Shown here one piece after another: positions 16,382 through 25,189 of a DNA stretch of 64,000 bases; positions within the stretch are counted from its first letter, which is position 1; the number at the start of each line of letters is the position of its first letter. The stretch is from CAVYXF01 sp963772335 (GTDB lineage: Bacteria; Pseudomonadota; Alphaproteobacteria; Rhizobiales; Rhodomicrobiaceae). The notes under the pieces are model-generated. The model was not told the origin of the DNA. It saw only the letters and a program-made list of their open reading frames with translations, and searched no databases. The position numbers and the translations under genes were made by a program. The stretch lies in assembly GCA_963772335.1 (NCBI GenBank), contig CAVYXF010000001.1, forward strand, positions 930,001-994,000, written 5' to 3'.

Positions 16382-17593
16382 ATGATGCAAGAAAAAATCG
16401 TTGAAGTCCTGCGTGCGCTGATCGGATTTCCGTCGGTCAGCAGCCGCTCCAATCTCGATATTGCCGGTTATATCGAAGTCTATCTCGAAGCGCAGGGCAT
16501 CGCGGTCACCCGCATCCCGGCGGCGGACGAGCCCAAGACGTCGCTCCTCGCCACGATCGGTCCGAAGAATGCTCCCGGCATCATGCTGTCGGCGCATATG
16601 GATGTGGTGCCGACCGAAGGGCAGGACTGGACCAGCGATCCCTTCACCGCCGATCTGCGCGAAGGCCTACTCTACGGCCGCGGCGCCAGCGACATGAAGG
16701 GCTTTCTCGCCGTAGTGCTGGCCCATGTGCCGCAATTCATCGAGCGGGCAAAGTCCGCCCCGGTGCATCTGGCCTTCTCCTATGACGAGGAACTCGGCTG
16801 TCTCGGGGCGCCGCCCCTCGCGGCAGCCGCGGCCGCCCTGCCATGCCCGCCTGTGCTTTGCATCGTCGGCGAGCCGACCAGCCTCAAAGTGGTGCGGGCG
16901 CATAAAGGCAAGCTCGCCCGGCGCGTCGTTTTTCATGGGCGGGGTGGGCATTCCGCGCTGCCGCATAAGGGCGCCAATGCAGTGGAGGCGGCGGCGCGCT
17001 TTGCCGCGCAGCTCTGCGCGCTCGATGAGCGGCTCGCAGCTACAGGCATGCACGATCCCGCGTTCGATCCGCCGCGCTCGACTTTGCATGTCGGCTCGCT
17101 ACATGGCGGCGGCGCCCTCAATCTGGTGCCGGACCGGGCCGTGCTCGAATTCGAGCTGCGCCACCTTGCCGCCGAGCCTGTCGCGGCGCTAATGGCCGAG
17201 ATCGATGCGGCGCTGGATGGCGAGAGCCGCCGGCTTCGAGAAAGGGGCGCGGAAGGCGCCCAAGCCGAGGAGATCATATCCTACCCCGGCCTCGACATGC
17301 CGGCTAACCACCCGGCGCTCGCCGCGATTGGCGCCCTCGCAGGCGATCCAGCACCGGGCTCGACCGTAAGCTTTGGCACGGAGGCTGGCGTCTTCCAGGC
17401 ATCTGGCATAGCTTCTTTAGTCTGCGGTCCCGGTGATATCGCCCGCGCCCATAAGGCAGATGAATGGATCGGCCTCGACGAGCTTGCGGCGGCGTCACGG
17501 ATGATGGACCGGCTTGCGGCGCGTCTTAGCGCCCCGCTTCAGGAATGGATTGCTCATGCCCCTCACCAAACCCTCACTCAAGCTCACCTATGA
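16382..17593 (+). CDS. M20-family deacylase (ArgE / acetylornithine deacetylase-like)
   Basis: 403 residues. The two-zinc active site is fully visible: SAHMDVVP (His, Asp), YGRGASDMKG (bridging Asp), DEELGCLGA (general base and ligand Glu), CIVGEPT (Glu) and HKADEW (His). A dimerisation domain lies between about residues 180 and 290 (VFHGRGGHSALPHKGANA). ArgE-type enzymes remove acyl groups from N-acyl amino acids. An arginine-biosynthesis role is not needed here; the position beside a transporter and DUF1028 suggests deacylation of the imported compound. The ATG at 16382 is preferred, with GAGAAGAG upstream; 16352 is also in frame. It overlaps the next gene by 38 bases. Confidence 0.85.
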   Translation: MMQEKIVEVLRALIGFPSVSSRSNLDIAGYIEVYLEAQGIAVTRIPAADEPKTSLLATIGPKNAPGIMLSAHMDVVPTEGQDWTSDPFTADLREGLLYGRGASDMKGFLAVVLAHVPQFIERAKSAPVHLAFSYDEELGCLGAPPLAAAAAALPCPPVLCIVGEPTSLKVVRAHKGKLARRVVFHGRGGHSALPHKGANAVEAAARFAAQLCALDERLAATGMHDPAFDPPRSTLHVGSLHGGGALNLVPDRAVLEFELRHLAAEPVAALMAEIDAALDGESRRLRERGAEGAQAEEIISYPGLDMPANHPALAAIGALAGDPAPGSTVSFGTEAGVFQASGIASLVCGPGDIARAHKADEWIGLDELAAASRMMDRLAARLSAPLQEWIAHAPHQTLTQAHL

Positions 17594-17981
17594 AGGCGCG
17601 CGCGCCGCACTCGATGCGGCGATCGCCAAGGCCGAAGCGATCGGCGTGCCGCAGGACATCGCCATCGTCGATGATGGCGGGCATCTCCTCGCTTTTGCCC
17701 GGATGGACGGCGCGCGCCTCCTCTCCATCACCACCTCGCAAACAAAGGCGCTCAGTGCCGCCTCGCATCGCCAGCCGACCGCGCGCCTTCACGCGGCCGA
17801 CGAGCTGAAGCTCGCTTTCGCATCGGACGGCAAGCTCACCAATTTGAAGGGCGGGCTGCCGATCATCATCGACGGCGTGTGCGTCGGCGCGGTGGGCGTC
17901 GGCTCCGGAACGGGCGATCAGGATGTCGAGGTTGCCCGTGCTGCGCTCGCGGCGCTTGGCGCGGACGATTTTCCCGCCTGA
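17556..17981 (+). CDS. GlcG / HbpS-like protein (heme-binding-type fold)
   Basis: 141 residues. LTYEGARAALDAAIAKAEAI then DIAIVDDGGHLLAFARMDGA, and a C-terminal GLPIIIDGVCVGAVGVGSGT with DVEVARAAL, are the standard pattern of the GlcG/HbpS family. Members bind heme or act as small accessory proteins beside many catabolic operons, and their reaction is generally unknown. There is no signal peptide, so this one is cytoplasmic. AGGA occurs before the ATG. The start lies inside the 3' end of the deacylase gene, which shows translational coupling and a shared pathway. Confidence 0.82.
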   Translation: MPLTKPSLKLTYEGARAALDAAIAKAEAIGVPQDIAIVDDGGHLLAFARMDGARLLSITTSQTKALSAASHRQPTARLHAADELKLAFASDGKLTNLKGGLPIIIDGVCVGAVGVGSGTGDQDVEVARAALAALGADDFPA

Positions 17982-18150
17982 GGACTGGCATCTCACAGAG
18001 CTGTGTTTGCCCACGCGAACGCACCGGCGAATTTTCCATTTCGCCCAGAAGCGAAAATGTTACTGTCGGTTAATCTTTGCCGCAGGTGGGGCGGCGTCCC
18101 GTTCTTTGCGTTCGCAACTCGCCGTGGTTATCGGGACGGACAATTACGCC

Positions 18151-18924
18151 ATGCAAAAATTCATTAACCTCAATGCCGACATTGCTGAGGGTTGGGGCGC
18201 CTACGAGATCGGCAATGATGCCGCGCTGATGGAGATTATCACGTCCGCCAACGTCGCCTGCGGCTTCCATGGCGGGGATGCAAACACCATGCATCGCATC
18301 GTCATGCTTGCCAAGGAGCGCGGGGTGAGCATCGGCGCGCATCCCGGTTTCAACGATTTGTGGGGGTTCGGACGCCGCCAGATCCGCATGAAGCCGGTGG
18401 AGATCGAATATATGGTGGCCTATCAGATCGGCGCGCTGCAGGCGATGGCAGCCTATGCCGCCCTCAAAGTCACGCATTTTAAGGCACACGGCGCGTTGTC
18501 GAACATGGCCGCGGTCGAGGAAGATTACGCCATGGCGATCGGCCGCGCCATCCAGACCGTCGACCCCAGCCTGATCTACATTGCGCTTGCCGGCTCGGAG
18601 CTAGAAAAGGCGGCCGACCGGCTCGGCCTGCGTGCGGCGCGCGAGGGCTATTGCGACCGCCGCTACGGCGATGACGGCATGCTCGCCTCGCGCGCGATTC
18701 CCGGCACGGTTCTGCGCGACGCTGATGCCGCCGCCGCACAAGCCGTGCGCATGGTGATGGAAGGCGAGATCGCAACCATTGGCGGCAAGGTGATCAAGGC
18801 CGAGATCGAGACGCTGTGCATCCATGGCGATGAACCGACAGCGGTCGCCGTCGGGAAAGCCGTCCGGGCGGCACTGGAGGGAGCCGGCGCGCGTATCGTC
18901 ACCCTCCCGGAGATGTTCGTGTGA
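18151..18924 (+). CDS. LamB/YcsF family protein (5-oxoprolinase subunit A-like)
   Basis: 257 residues. NLNADIAEGWGAYEIGND, SANVACGFHGGDANTM and VSIGAHPGFNDLWGFGRR are the family signature. PxpA works with PxpB and PxpC to open 5-oxoproline at the expense of ATP, but no pxpB or pxpC is seen in this window. The conserved VKPHGALYN segment reads FKAHGALSN here, so this is a divergent member. A role in cyclic amide (lactam) opening would fit the oxygenase and RidA-like proteins upstream. The ATG at 18151 is preceded by GGACGGA. A 169-base leader separates it from the previous gene, and it overlaps the next gene by four bases. Confidence 0.8.
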   Translation: MQKFINLNADIAEGWGAYEIGNDAALMEIITSANVACGFHGGDANTMHRIVMLAKERGVSIGAHPGFNDLWGFGRRQIRMKPVEIEYMVAYQIGALQAMAAYAALKVTHFKAHGALSNMAAVEEDYAMAIGRAIQTVDPSLIYIALAGSELEKAADRLGLRAAREGYCDRRYGDDGMLASRAIPGTVLRDADAAAAQAVRMVMEGEIATIGGKVIKAEIETLCIHGDEPTAVAVGKAVRAALEGAGARIVTLPEMFV

Positions 18925-19592
18925 CCGCCAACGGGGCCGCAAAACCTATCCTCGGGCTGATCGGCGGAGCGGGCACGCTTGGAATGGGCCTTGCCCTGCG
19001 CTGGGCAAGGGCGGGCTACCCCATCATCATCGGCTCGCGCGACCCTGCACGCGCGGTGGAAGCCGCGCGTTCACTGCCTGTCACCGCCGGTTGCCCAACC
19101 CCGCAAGGCGCAAGCTATGCCGAGGCTGCAGCAAGCGCGGATTTCCTCATCCTCACTATTCCCTTCTCCCACCAGGCCGCGGTGATCGATACGATCATGC
19201 CCTCGCTTCACGGCCAGCTCGTGCTCGACACCACCGTTCCCTTGATGCCGGACAGCAAAGCCGTTGTGCATCTGCCGGAAATTGGCTCGGCTGCACTCAC
19301 AGCGCAGCAGCGCTTTGGAGATGCGGCGCGGGTCGTGTCCGCGCTTCACAATGTGCCGGCGAAAAAACTTCGGGCGAACGAACACATCGACTGCGATGTG
19401 CTGGTGTTCGGCGACAGCGTCGCGGACCGTGAGGCGGTGATTGCGCTGATTACGACGGCGGGCCTGCGCGGTGTCCATGGCGGTCCGCTCGCCAACGCTG
19501 TTGCCGCCGAGGCGCTCGCCTCAGTGCTGATCGGCGTCAACCAGCATTACAACATCAACAATGCCGGCCTGCAAATCACCGGCCTGCCGTGA
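18921..19592 (+). CDS. NpdG-like NADP-dependent reductase (F420 oxidoreductase family)
   Basis: 223 residues. The N-terminus GLIGGAGTLGMGLALRWARA is a Rossmann-fold motif, followed by IIIGSRDPARAVEAA and DFLILTIPFSHQAAVID, the pattern of NADPH:F420 reductases. The C-terminal part (GLRGVHGGPLANAVAAEALA) is typical as well. In organisms that do not make F420, members of this family may reduce other substrates. It begins at a GTG that overlaps the PxpA-like stop in a GTGA junction, so it is the last gene of this operon. It probably supplies a reductive step, or recycles a deazaflavin-type cofactor if this organism has one. Confidence 0.75.
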   Translation: MTANGAAKPILGLIGGAGTLGMGLALRWARAGYPIIIGSRDPARAVEAARSLPVTAGCPTPQGASYAEAAASADFLILTIPFSHQAAVIDTIMPSLHGQLVLDTTVPLMPDSKAVVHLPEIGSAALTAQQRFGDAARVVSALHNVPAKKLRANEHIDCDVLVFGDSVADREAVIALITTAGLRGVHGGPLANAVAAEALASVLIGVNQHYNINNAGLQITGLP

Positions 19593-19640
19593 CGCGGGCT
19601 GAGCCCTCGGGAAGGAACGAGCCAACCCCCACGCAAAATA

Positions 19641-19673
19641 AAAAAGGGCCCAACCCCGGCGATGGTTGGGCCC
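19641..19673 (-). terminator. intrinsic terminator, 10-bp stem plus U-run (minus strand)
   Basis: GGGCCCAACC (19646-19655) and GGTTGGGCCC (19664-19673) form a perfect 10-base-pair stem with an 8-base loop. Read on the minus strand it is followed by TTTTTATTTT, an ideal U-tract. In the plus direction only TT follows, so it mainly stops minus-strand transcription (from the candidate small RNA or lolA), though it may also limit read-through from the NpdG-like gene. Confidence 0.85.
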
Positions 19674-19790
19674 TTATGCGTGCGTACTACGCGATGTGCC
19701 GGGAGGGATGCCGGCACTAGCGGGGAAGCCTTCGGCTAGACGGGGGGCACTACCGATGGTGACTGGCTTCGTCCGCTTCACAGTACGTAT
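19641..19790 (-). ncRNA. candidate small RNA with a strong terminator (unproven)
   Basis: Minus-strand transcript candidate of about 140-150 nt that would end at the terminator at 19673-19641. Upstream a TATATT (19799-19794) could be a -10 box. The body has no convincing reading frame. It can form TGCCGG / CCGGCA with a loop containing CATCCCTC, a pyrimidine-rich anti-Shine-Dalgarno-type loop of the kind seen in alphaproteobacterial regulatory RNAs, and AGCC-GAA-GGCT. No gene lies just upstream on that strand to need the terminator except lolA, 265 bases away. A long lolA 3' UTR is the alternative. Confidence 0.35.
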
Positions 19791-19937
19791 GCCAATATAA
19801 CACAGTTTCAAGAATACGACAGAGAAAAAGCGCAGAAGGCTTGACAGTGGCGAATTTGTCTCATCCACCTAATTTTTCTTTAAACTCGTCAGCCTCTTGC
19901 AACATTTCCTTCATAGTCGCCTGAAGAGCGATTCGAC

Positions 19938-20801
19938 TTACTGCTTGAATTTCGGAAGCCCGATGTCTGGGCTGAACTTGAAAACCTCGGGCTTTACCGC
20001 CTTGTTCAGCTCAACGTCCGCCACCTGGATTCGGGTGTTCAGCCCCTGCGGATCGGTAATGATCCACTCCTTGAGCTGAAGCTCTGGCCAATCGAAGAAC
20101 AGCCGGATCTGGCCGCCGGAGTCCTGGGCTTTGTCCTCAACCGTGATCACCACCGCGTCCTTGCCGATGTCGAGTGCGACGATGCGTGCATCACGCACCA
20201 GATCGACATTCTTGGTGAGGAGAAGACGGAATGGCGTCGAATCCAGCGGGTAGCGATCGGTGGTGTTCAGGTCATGGTCCTCGATCGCCAGATATTCACC
20301 GTTGGAGATGATTTTCTGCTTGGACGGCAGCGCATAATCGAAGCGCAGCTTGCCTGGCCGCTCGATGAAGAACTTGCCCTTTTTCCTCTTCTCGTCGGCA
20401 TCGGTCTGCAGAAAATTCCCCTGAAGGTTGGTCAGATTGTTGAAATAGGCGTTGATCTTCTCCACGACGGCGACTTGTTCAGGCGTCCCGGTGAAAGCGC
20501 TGCTCTCAGGGCTGCTTGTGCCGAATTTGGTACTCCAGCCGGCCCCGACAGCATTGTGCTGAGGTGCTGCCGCCTGCCTTTGGCCCGAAGGTTCAGGAAG
20601 CGGGGGCTGAGCCTCGGAAGCCGGCGCCGGGGCAGGTGCCGGGGGAGGCGGCGCCGCCGGGACTGGCACGGGGCCAGGAATGTTCTTGGAGAACACCGAC
20701 GTGCCTGAACCATTGTTCTGAGCAAGCGTTGGGCCGGCGACGGCAGCGGCCGCCAGGGCAGTGAAGATTACTGAGAAGCAAAAGCGTCTATTCCCGTTCA
20801 T
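19938..20801 (-). CDS. lolA: outer-membrane lipoprotein carrier protein LolA-like
   Basis: 287 residues. A signal peptide (FSVIFTALAAAAVAGPTLA) is followed by an unusually long proline/alanine-rich linker (residues about 40-72), then the LolA fold from about residue 105: VVEKINAYFNNLTNLQGNFLQ, KKGKFFIERPGKLRFDYALP and DLNTTDRYPLDSTPF. LolA carries lipoproteins across the periplasm. The extension makes it about 80 residues longer than E. coli LolA. It lies downstream of ftsK on the same strand, as in many Rhizobiales, with a 97-base gap. The end is close to GLPKFKQ. Confidence 0.85.
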   Translation of the reverse strand: MNGNRRFCFSVIFTALAAAAVAGPTLAQNNGSGTSVFSKNIPGPVPVPAAPPPPAPAPAPASEAQPPLPEPSGQRQAAAPQHNAVGAGWSTKFGTSSPESSAFTGTPEQVAVVEKINAYFNNLTNLQGNFLQTDADEKRKKGKFFIERPGKLRFDYALPSKQKIISNGEYLAIEDHDLNTTDRYPLDSTPFRLLLTKNVDLVRDARIVALDIGKDAVVITVEDKAQDSGGQIRLFFDWPELQLKEWIITDPQGLNTRIQVADVELNKAVKPEVFKFSPDIGLPKFKQ

Positions 20802-20898
20802 CTCGATGGCTCTCTCGTGGCGGGATTGGAATTGGGCTACACTCTGGCGGGTAAATCGCGCAAAATCGAGACAGTCAAACGATTTTTATGCAGCACGT

Positions 20899-23800
20899 TC
20901 AGTCGCCCTCTGAGCCGCGAATTTCACGCTTGCCAGTGCGGTTCGGAGGACTGATCAGTCCGTCTTCTTCCATACGCTCGATCAGCGATGCCGCCCGGTT
21001 ATAGCCAATCCCGAGCCGCCGCTGCAAATAGCTTGTCGTCGCCCGGCGCTCCTTGAGGACGATCTCGACCGCCTGATCATAGAGCGCCTCCCCGGTTGGC
21101 TCGCGTCCGCCTCCTGCCTCGCCTCCCCGCCGCGCATCGATCGGGCCGTCCTCATCGAGAAGCCCGTCGAAATAATCCGGTTCGGCCTGCTCCCGGAGGA
21201 AATTGACGACACGCTCCACCTCCTCGTCGGAGACGAACGGGCCGTGCGCGCGCATAATGCGCCCACCGGCCGCCATCGAGAGCATATCGCCGGCGCCGAG
21301 CAACTGCTCGGCGCCTTGCTCACCGAGAATGGTGCGGCTGTCGATCTTCGACGTCACTTGGAACGAGACGCGGCTCGGGAAGTTCGCCTTGATCGTGCCG
21401 GTGATGACGTCGACGCTTGGGCGCTGGGTGGCCATGATCAGATGTATGCCGGCGGCGCGCGCCATCTGCGACAGGCGCTGCACGGCGTATTCGATGTCCT
21501 TGCCCGCAACCATCATCAGGTCGGCCATCTCGTCGATGACCACAACAATATAGGGCATCGCAGCATCGTCGATCTCCTCGCGCTCGTAGATCGCCTCGCC
21601 ATCGTCGTCGAAGCCGGTCTGCACGGTGCGGGTGAGCGGGCGGCCCTGTGCCTTGGCGCGCGTCACTTTCTGATTGAAGCCAGTGATGTTGCGAACGCCC
21701 AGCTTGCACATGCGCTCATAGCGGACGTTCATTTCACCGACCGTCCATTTCAGCGCCGCGATCGCCTTGCGCGGGTCAGTGACGACGGGGGTCAGGAGAT
21801 GCGGGATGTCGTCATAGACCGATAATTCCAGCATTTTCGGGTCGATCAGAATAAACCGGCATTCATCGGGGGTGAGCCGGTAGAGCAGCGAGAGAATCAT
21901 GGCGTTGATCGCCACCGATTTGCCTGAGCCCGTCGTGCCAGCAATCAGCAGATGCGGCATGCGTGCCAGATCGGCAATGACAGGCGCGCCGCTGATGGTC
22001 TTGCCGAGTGCCAGCGGCAGTGCGGTCTTGCTCTTGGCGAATTCGGGCGACTCCAAGAGTTCGCGCAGGAACACCATCTCGCGATTCTGATTGGGCAGCT
22101 CGATGCCGATTGCGTCGCGCCCGGGGATCACCGCAACGCGGGCCGAGACGGCACTCATCGAGCGGGCGATATCGTCGGAAAGCCCGATCACCCGGGAGGA
22201 TTTGGTGCCCCGCGCCGGCTCCAGCTCGAACAAGGTGATGACAGGGCCCGGATGCACGCCGTTGATCGTTCCCTTGATGCCGAAATCCTCCAGCACGCCG
22301 TGCAGCATCTCGGCCTTGCGCCCGAGGGCCGTGTCGGAGAGTTCGGGGTTGCCGCGCCGTTCGGGAGCGGGCGTCAGCAGACGCAACGCCGGCAGCTGGA
22401 AATCGTCGTCGCCCTCTAGCTCGTCTTCGCTGGCAAGAATGAGCGCCCGGGGAGAAACGCCGGGACGCGAGGCCACCTGCCGGTGGGGCGCGGATTGCGG
22501 CCGCTCTTCGCGCCTTGGCTCGGTGTAATGCCGCTCGGCATGCTGGCCGCGCATTGGCCGCCCATCGTATTCATCCTCGACCTCCTCGCGGCTGTCATAG
22601 GGATCGGCCCCATAGGGTGGCGGTGGTGCGGTCCGCTGCTGGGGAGCTGAGTGATATGGCGGCTCATCCTGCTGCAAGGGAAGCCGGCGCTCAGCGAGCG
22701 GGTGCTGCTGCCAGTGTGGCGGCTGCTGTGGCTGCTGCGCGGGCATGCGCTGACTGGCAAGGTATTGCTGGTGCGTCGCATCGCCGTTCCCGCCAAGCGG
22801 CCGCGGTGCTTGGGACGGTCCGGTGCCATAGGCGCGTGGCTCCTGGGCATAGACGCGATGGTCTGCAGCTCGGGCGCGCTGTTGCGGTTCGACCGGGTAA
22901 GGCTGGGGCTGCGGATAGTATTCGGGCTCGTCGTCCAGCTCGGCCGGGCTCGGTGGCAATGGCGAAGGCGGACGTTGCTGTGCGTGCATCGGCAGGATGC
23001 GCACAAGCCGGTGCCCAGGTTCTGGCGCAGGATAGCCGGCCGGTGCATCGAAAAACGGCTCGACACGCGATGGGTCCCGCGGTGCCGGCGAATTGGGCGG
23101 CGCCCGATGAACGGCCGGACGGGCGGTGGGGCGAGGCTGGCGCACGTGATAGTCCTCTTCCGGCTCAAAACCGCCGAAACGGGGATCGTAAGAGCCTTCC
23201 GCCGAACGGCGCACACGGCGGGACATCTTGGACACGAAGCCATGCTCTGCCGCAAAGGGCCGCAGCGCTTCGCGATCGAGCGCGCGGACGATGCTGTCCT
23301 TGAGCGACATGGTGCGCTGTGCGAGATAGCCAAGACGGGACGCAACCGCCGCGCGTGAGGGACTGCCGCGCGCCGGCAGGCGCCAGAGCAGGCGGAAATC
23401 GGAAAAGCCGATGCCACAGGCCCGGACCAGCACCCACAGGCCGATATAGCCGGAGATGATCGCGCCGATCATACTGGCGAAAGTGGCGCTGAAGATGCTG
23501 CCGATCCGCAGGAAGAAGGACCGCCCGAGATCGCCGATGACACCGCCGAGTCCGTGGGTGAGCACCCACCCCTTTGGCTGCGGGAGGAGGCTGAGCGCGC
23601 TGGCGATGAGGATGATCGCGATTGCCAGCATGAGAAGCCGCTGCCGCAGACCCTCGATCCGCTCGCCACTGGCGATGCACAACCCCCACACTGCCGGTGG
23701 CAGAAACAGGGTGATGGAAGCGAGGCCGAACAATTGAAGCAGAAAATCGGCGAGCGTTGCGCCTACCATGCCGAGCAGATTGCCGGGCGCACCATCGGTC

Positions 23801-23967
23801 GCCCTGTTCAGGCTCGGGTCGCCGATCGACCAGGTCAAAAGACTGAGCCAGCCGATCGCCGCAACGAGCACGAGCGCTGCGCCCAGCGCGCGCCGGGGCA
23901 TACCCTGCAGCTCGAAGCCGCGAGGAAAAATACGGCCGGACTCGCCGCTCATGCGGTAATCGAACAT
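20899..23967 (-). CDS. ftsK: DNA translocase FtsK
   Basis: 1022 residues. The N-terminal part (about residues 25-190) has four membrane helices (LGAALVLVAAIGWLSLLTWS onward), followed by a linker of about 330 residues rich in Pro, Gln and Arg. The motor domain has Walker A GTTGSGKSVAINAM and Walker B IVVVIDEMADLMMV. The C-terminal gamma winged helix, which recognises KOPS, is visible (RATTSYLQRRLGIGYNRAAS). FtsK pumps chromosome dimers at the septum and activates XerCD. The start at 23967 lies five bases after the aminotransferase stop; a later ATG at 23952 (MSGES) is also possible. It is followed by lolA. Confidence 0.95.
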   Translation of the reverse strand: MFDYRMSGESGRIFPRGFELQGMPRRALGAALVLVAAIGWLSLLTWSIGDPSLNRATDGAPGNLLGMVGATLADFLLQLFGLASITLFLPPAVWGLCIASGERIEGLRQRLLMLAIAIILIASALSLLPQPKGWVLTHGLGGVIGDLGRSFFLRIGSIFSATFASMIGAIISGYIGLWVLVRACGIGFSDFRLLWRLPARGSPSRAAVASRLGYLAQRTMSLKDSIVRALDREALRPFAAEHGFVSKMSRRVRRSAEGSYDPRFGGFEPEEDYHVRQPRPTARPAVHRAPPNSPAPRDPSRVEPFFDAPAGYPAPEPGHRLVRILPMHAQQRPPSPLPPSPAELDDEPEYYPQPQPYPVEPQQRARAADHRVYAQEPRAYGTGPSQAPRPLGGNGDATHQQYLASQRMPAQQPQQPPHWQQHPLAERRLPLQQDEPPYHSAPQQRTAPPPPYGADPYDSREEVEDEYDGRPMRGQHAERHYTEPRREERPQSAPHRQVASRPGVSPRALILASEDELEGDDDFQLPALRLLTPAPERRGNPELSDTALGRKAEMLHGVLEDFGIKGTINGVHPGPVITLFELEPARGTKSSRVIGLSDDIARSMSAVSARVAVIPGRDAIGIELPNQNREMVFLRELLESPEFAKSKTALPLALGKTISGAPVIADLARMPHLLIAGTTGSGKSVAINAMILSLLYRLTPDECRFILIDPKMLELSVYDDIPHLLTPVVTDPRKAIAALKWTVGEMNVRYERMCKLGVRNITGFNQKVTRAKAQGRPLTRTVQTGFDDDGEAIYEREEIDDAAMPYIVVVIDEMADLMMVAGKDIEYAVQRLSQMARAAGIHLIMATQRPSVDVITGTIKANFPSRVSFQVTSKIDSRTILGEQGAEQLLGAGDMLSMAAGGRIMRAHGPFVSDEEVERVVNFLREQAEPDYFDGLLDEDGPIDARRGGEAGGGREPTGEALYDQAVEIVLKERRATTSYLQRRLGIGYNRAASLIERMEEDGLISPPNRTGKREIRGSEGD

Positions 23968-23971
23968 CGGT

Positions 23972-25189
23972 TCAACTCAATAGGCCCGCAATTCTCTTCA
24001 ATGCCGCAATCGTCGGCCCGAGAGCGTCGACCAGCGCCACTCGGACGTATGGCCCCCCCGGATTGCGGCCGTGGGCGTCCTCCTGGGCGAGGTAGGCACC
24101 CGGTAATACTTTGACACCGCATCCTTTCCAAAACGTTTTCGCCGCCTCCTCCCCGCCGCCAAATTGCTCCACTTTGAGCCACAGAAAGAACGCGCCCTCC
24201 GGAAGAGGACCGCCAAGCCGGTCGCCGAGAATGCGGCCGGCCGCTGCCATCTTCTCCCGGTAGAGCGCGCGGCTCGCCTCCACATGCGTCTCCTGGGCCC
24301 ACAGCACCGCGGAGGCGTGCTGCACGGGAAGAGCCATTTGCGGACAAGCAACGTTACGAAAGCGTAAATAGTCGGCGAGAAAGGCGGGATCGCCAGCGAT
24401 AAAGCCGGAGCGAAGCCCAGGCACGTTCGAGCGCTTGGACAGCGAATTGAGCACCAGGACATTCGCAAAGTCGCCGCTGAGCAGGTAGGCCGCCTCCAGC
24501 CCACCGGAAGGCGGCACGCCGTAATAAACCTCGGAATAGCATTCATCGAGGATCAGTATGAAATCATGGACGCGCGCGAGATGGATGGCCCTGGCGAGGT
24601 AGTCCGGGCCGGCGACGGCGCCTTGTGGATTGGCAGGGCTGGCAAGATACATCGCTGCGGTTCGCTCAAGCACCTCCGGCGCAATGGCGCCAAGATCGGG
24701 TAGAAATCCGCTCTCCGCCTCCGTCGCCAGAAACACCGGCTCGCCCCCGCCCGCGATCGCTGCGGCGAGATAGGCCTGGTAAAACGGGTTCGGCATCAAG
24801 ACCGCTGGGCGGCTCAGGCCTTTGCGCGCGGCTACCGGAAAGATGACCGAGAACAGGCCTTCGCGGCTGCCGTTCAGCGGGAGGATATGCCGGGCCGGAT
24901 CGATCGCGCCCTGAAGAGTGGGATAGCGCCTGCCGATCCAGGCGGTGATGGCGCCGAGCAATTCCGGCGTACCCCCGATCGGCGGGTATTTTCCGTATTC
25001 TGAAACCCATTCAGCGAGTGCCGGCCCCAAAATATCGGGCACACCGTGGCGCGGCTCGCCGATGGTCATGTCGATCGGGGAAAGACCGGGTTCGATGTCG
25101 GCGAGAAGCTCGCGAAGACGCGCGAAAGGCGAATGGATCAGCCGCTTCAGGTCCTGGAGCGGCGCATGTTGGCTGGCTTTGTCGGCCAT
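23972..25189 (-). CDS. class I/II PLP-dependent aminotransferase
   Basis: 405 residues. The fold-type I landmarks are visible: IDMTIGEPRHGVPD, LPLNGSREGLFSVIF, SPANPQGAVAG (cofactor-contact Asn-Pro-Gln), ILDECYSEVYY (Asp and Tyr) and NSLSKRSNVPGLRSGFIAG with the PLP lysine and phosphate-binding arginine. In Rhizobiales a gene of this kind regularly precedes ftsK, and some are annotated as succinyldiaminopimelate transaminase (DapC); the substrate cannot be told from sequence alone. The start at 25189 (MADKAS) is chosen because the longer frame is a low-complexity Arg/Pro stretch. It is divergent from the H-NOX operon with a 207-base gap. Confidence 0.85.
   Translation of the reverse strand: MADKASQHAPLQDLKRLIHSPFARLRELLADIEPGLSPIDMTIGEPRHGVPDILGPALAEWVSEYGKYPPIGGTPELLGAITAWIGRRYPTLQGAIDPARHILPLNGSREGLFSVIFPVAARKGLSRPAVLMPNPFYQAYLAAAIAGGGEPVFLATEAESGFLPDLGAIAPEVLERTAAMYLASPANPQGAVAGPDYLARAIHLARVHDFILILDECYSEVYYGVPPSGGLEAAYLLSGDFANVLVLNSLSKRSNVPGLRSGFIAGDPAFLADYLRFRNVACPQMALPVQHASAVLWAQETHVEASRALYREKMAAAGRILGDRLGGPLPEGAFFLWLKVEQFGGGEEAAKTFWKGCGVKVLPGAYLAQEDAHGRNPGGPYVRVALVDALGPTIAALKRIAGLLS

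Noticed and set aside
19674..19868. Minus-strand open frame of 64 codons upstream of the terminator
   Set aside because: No ribosome site, no recognisable motif and a Ser/Pro-rich random look; I treat the stretch as a possible small RNA instead.
19868..19918. Short minus-strand frame starting ATGAAGGAAATG that ends GTGGATGA
   Set aside because: Only about 17 codons, with no supporting context; it may be a leader peptide but cannot be supported.
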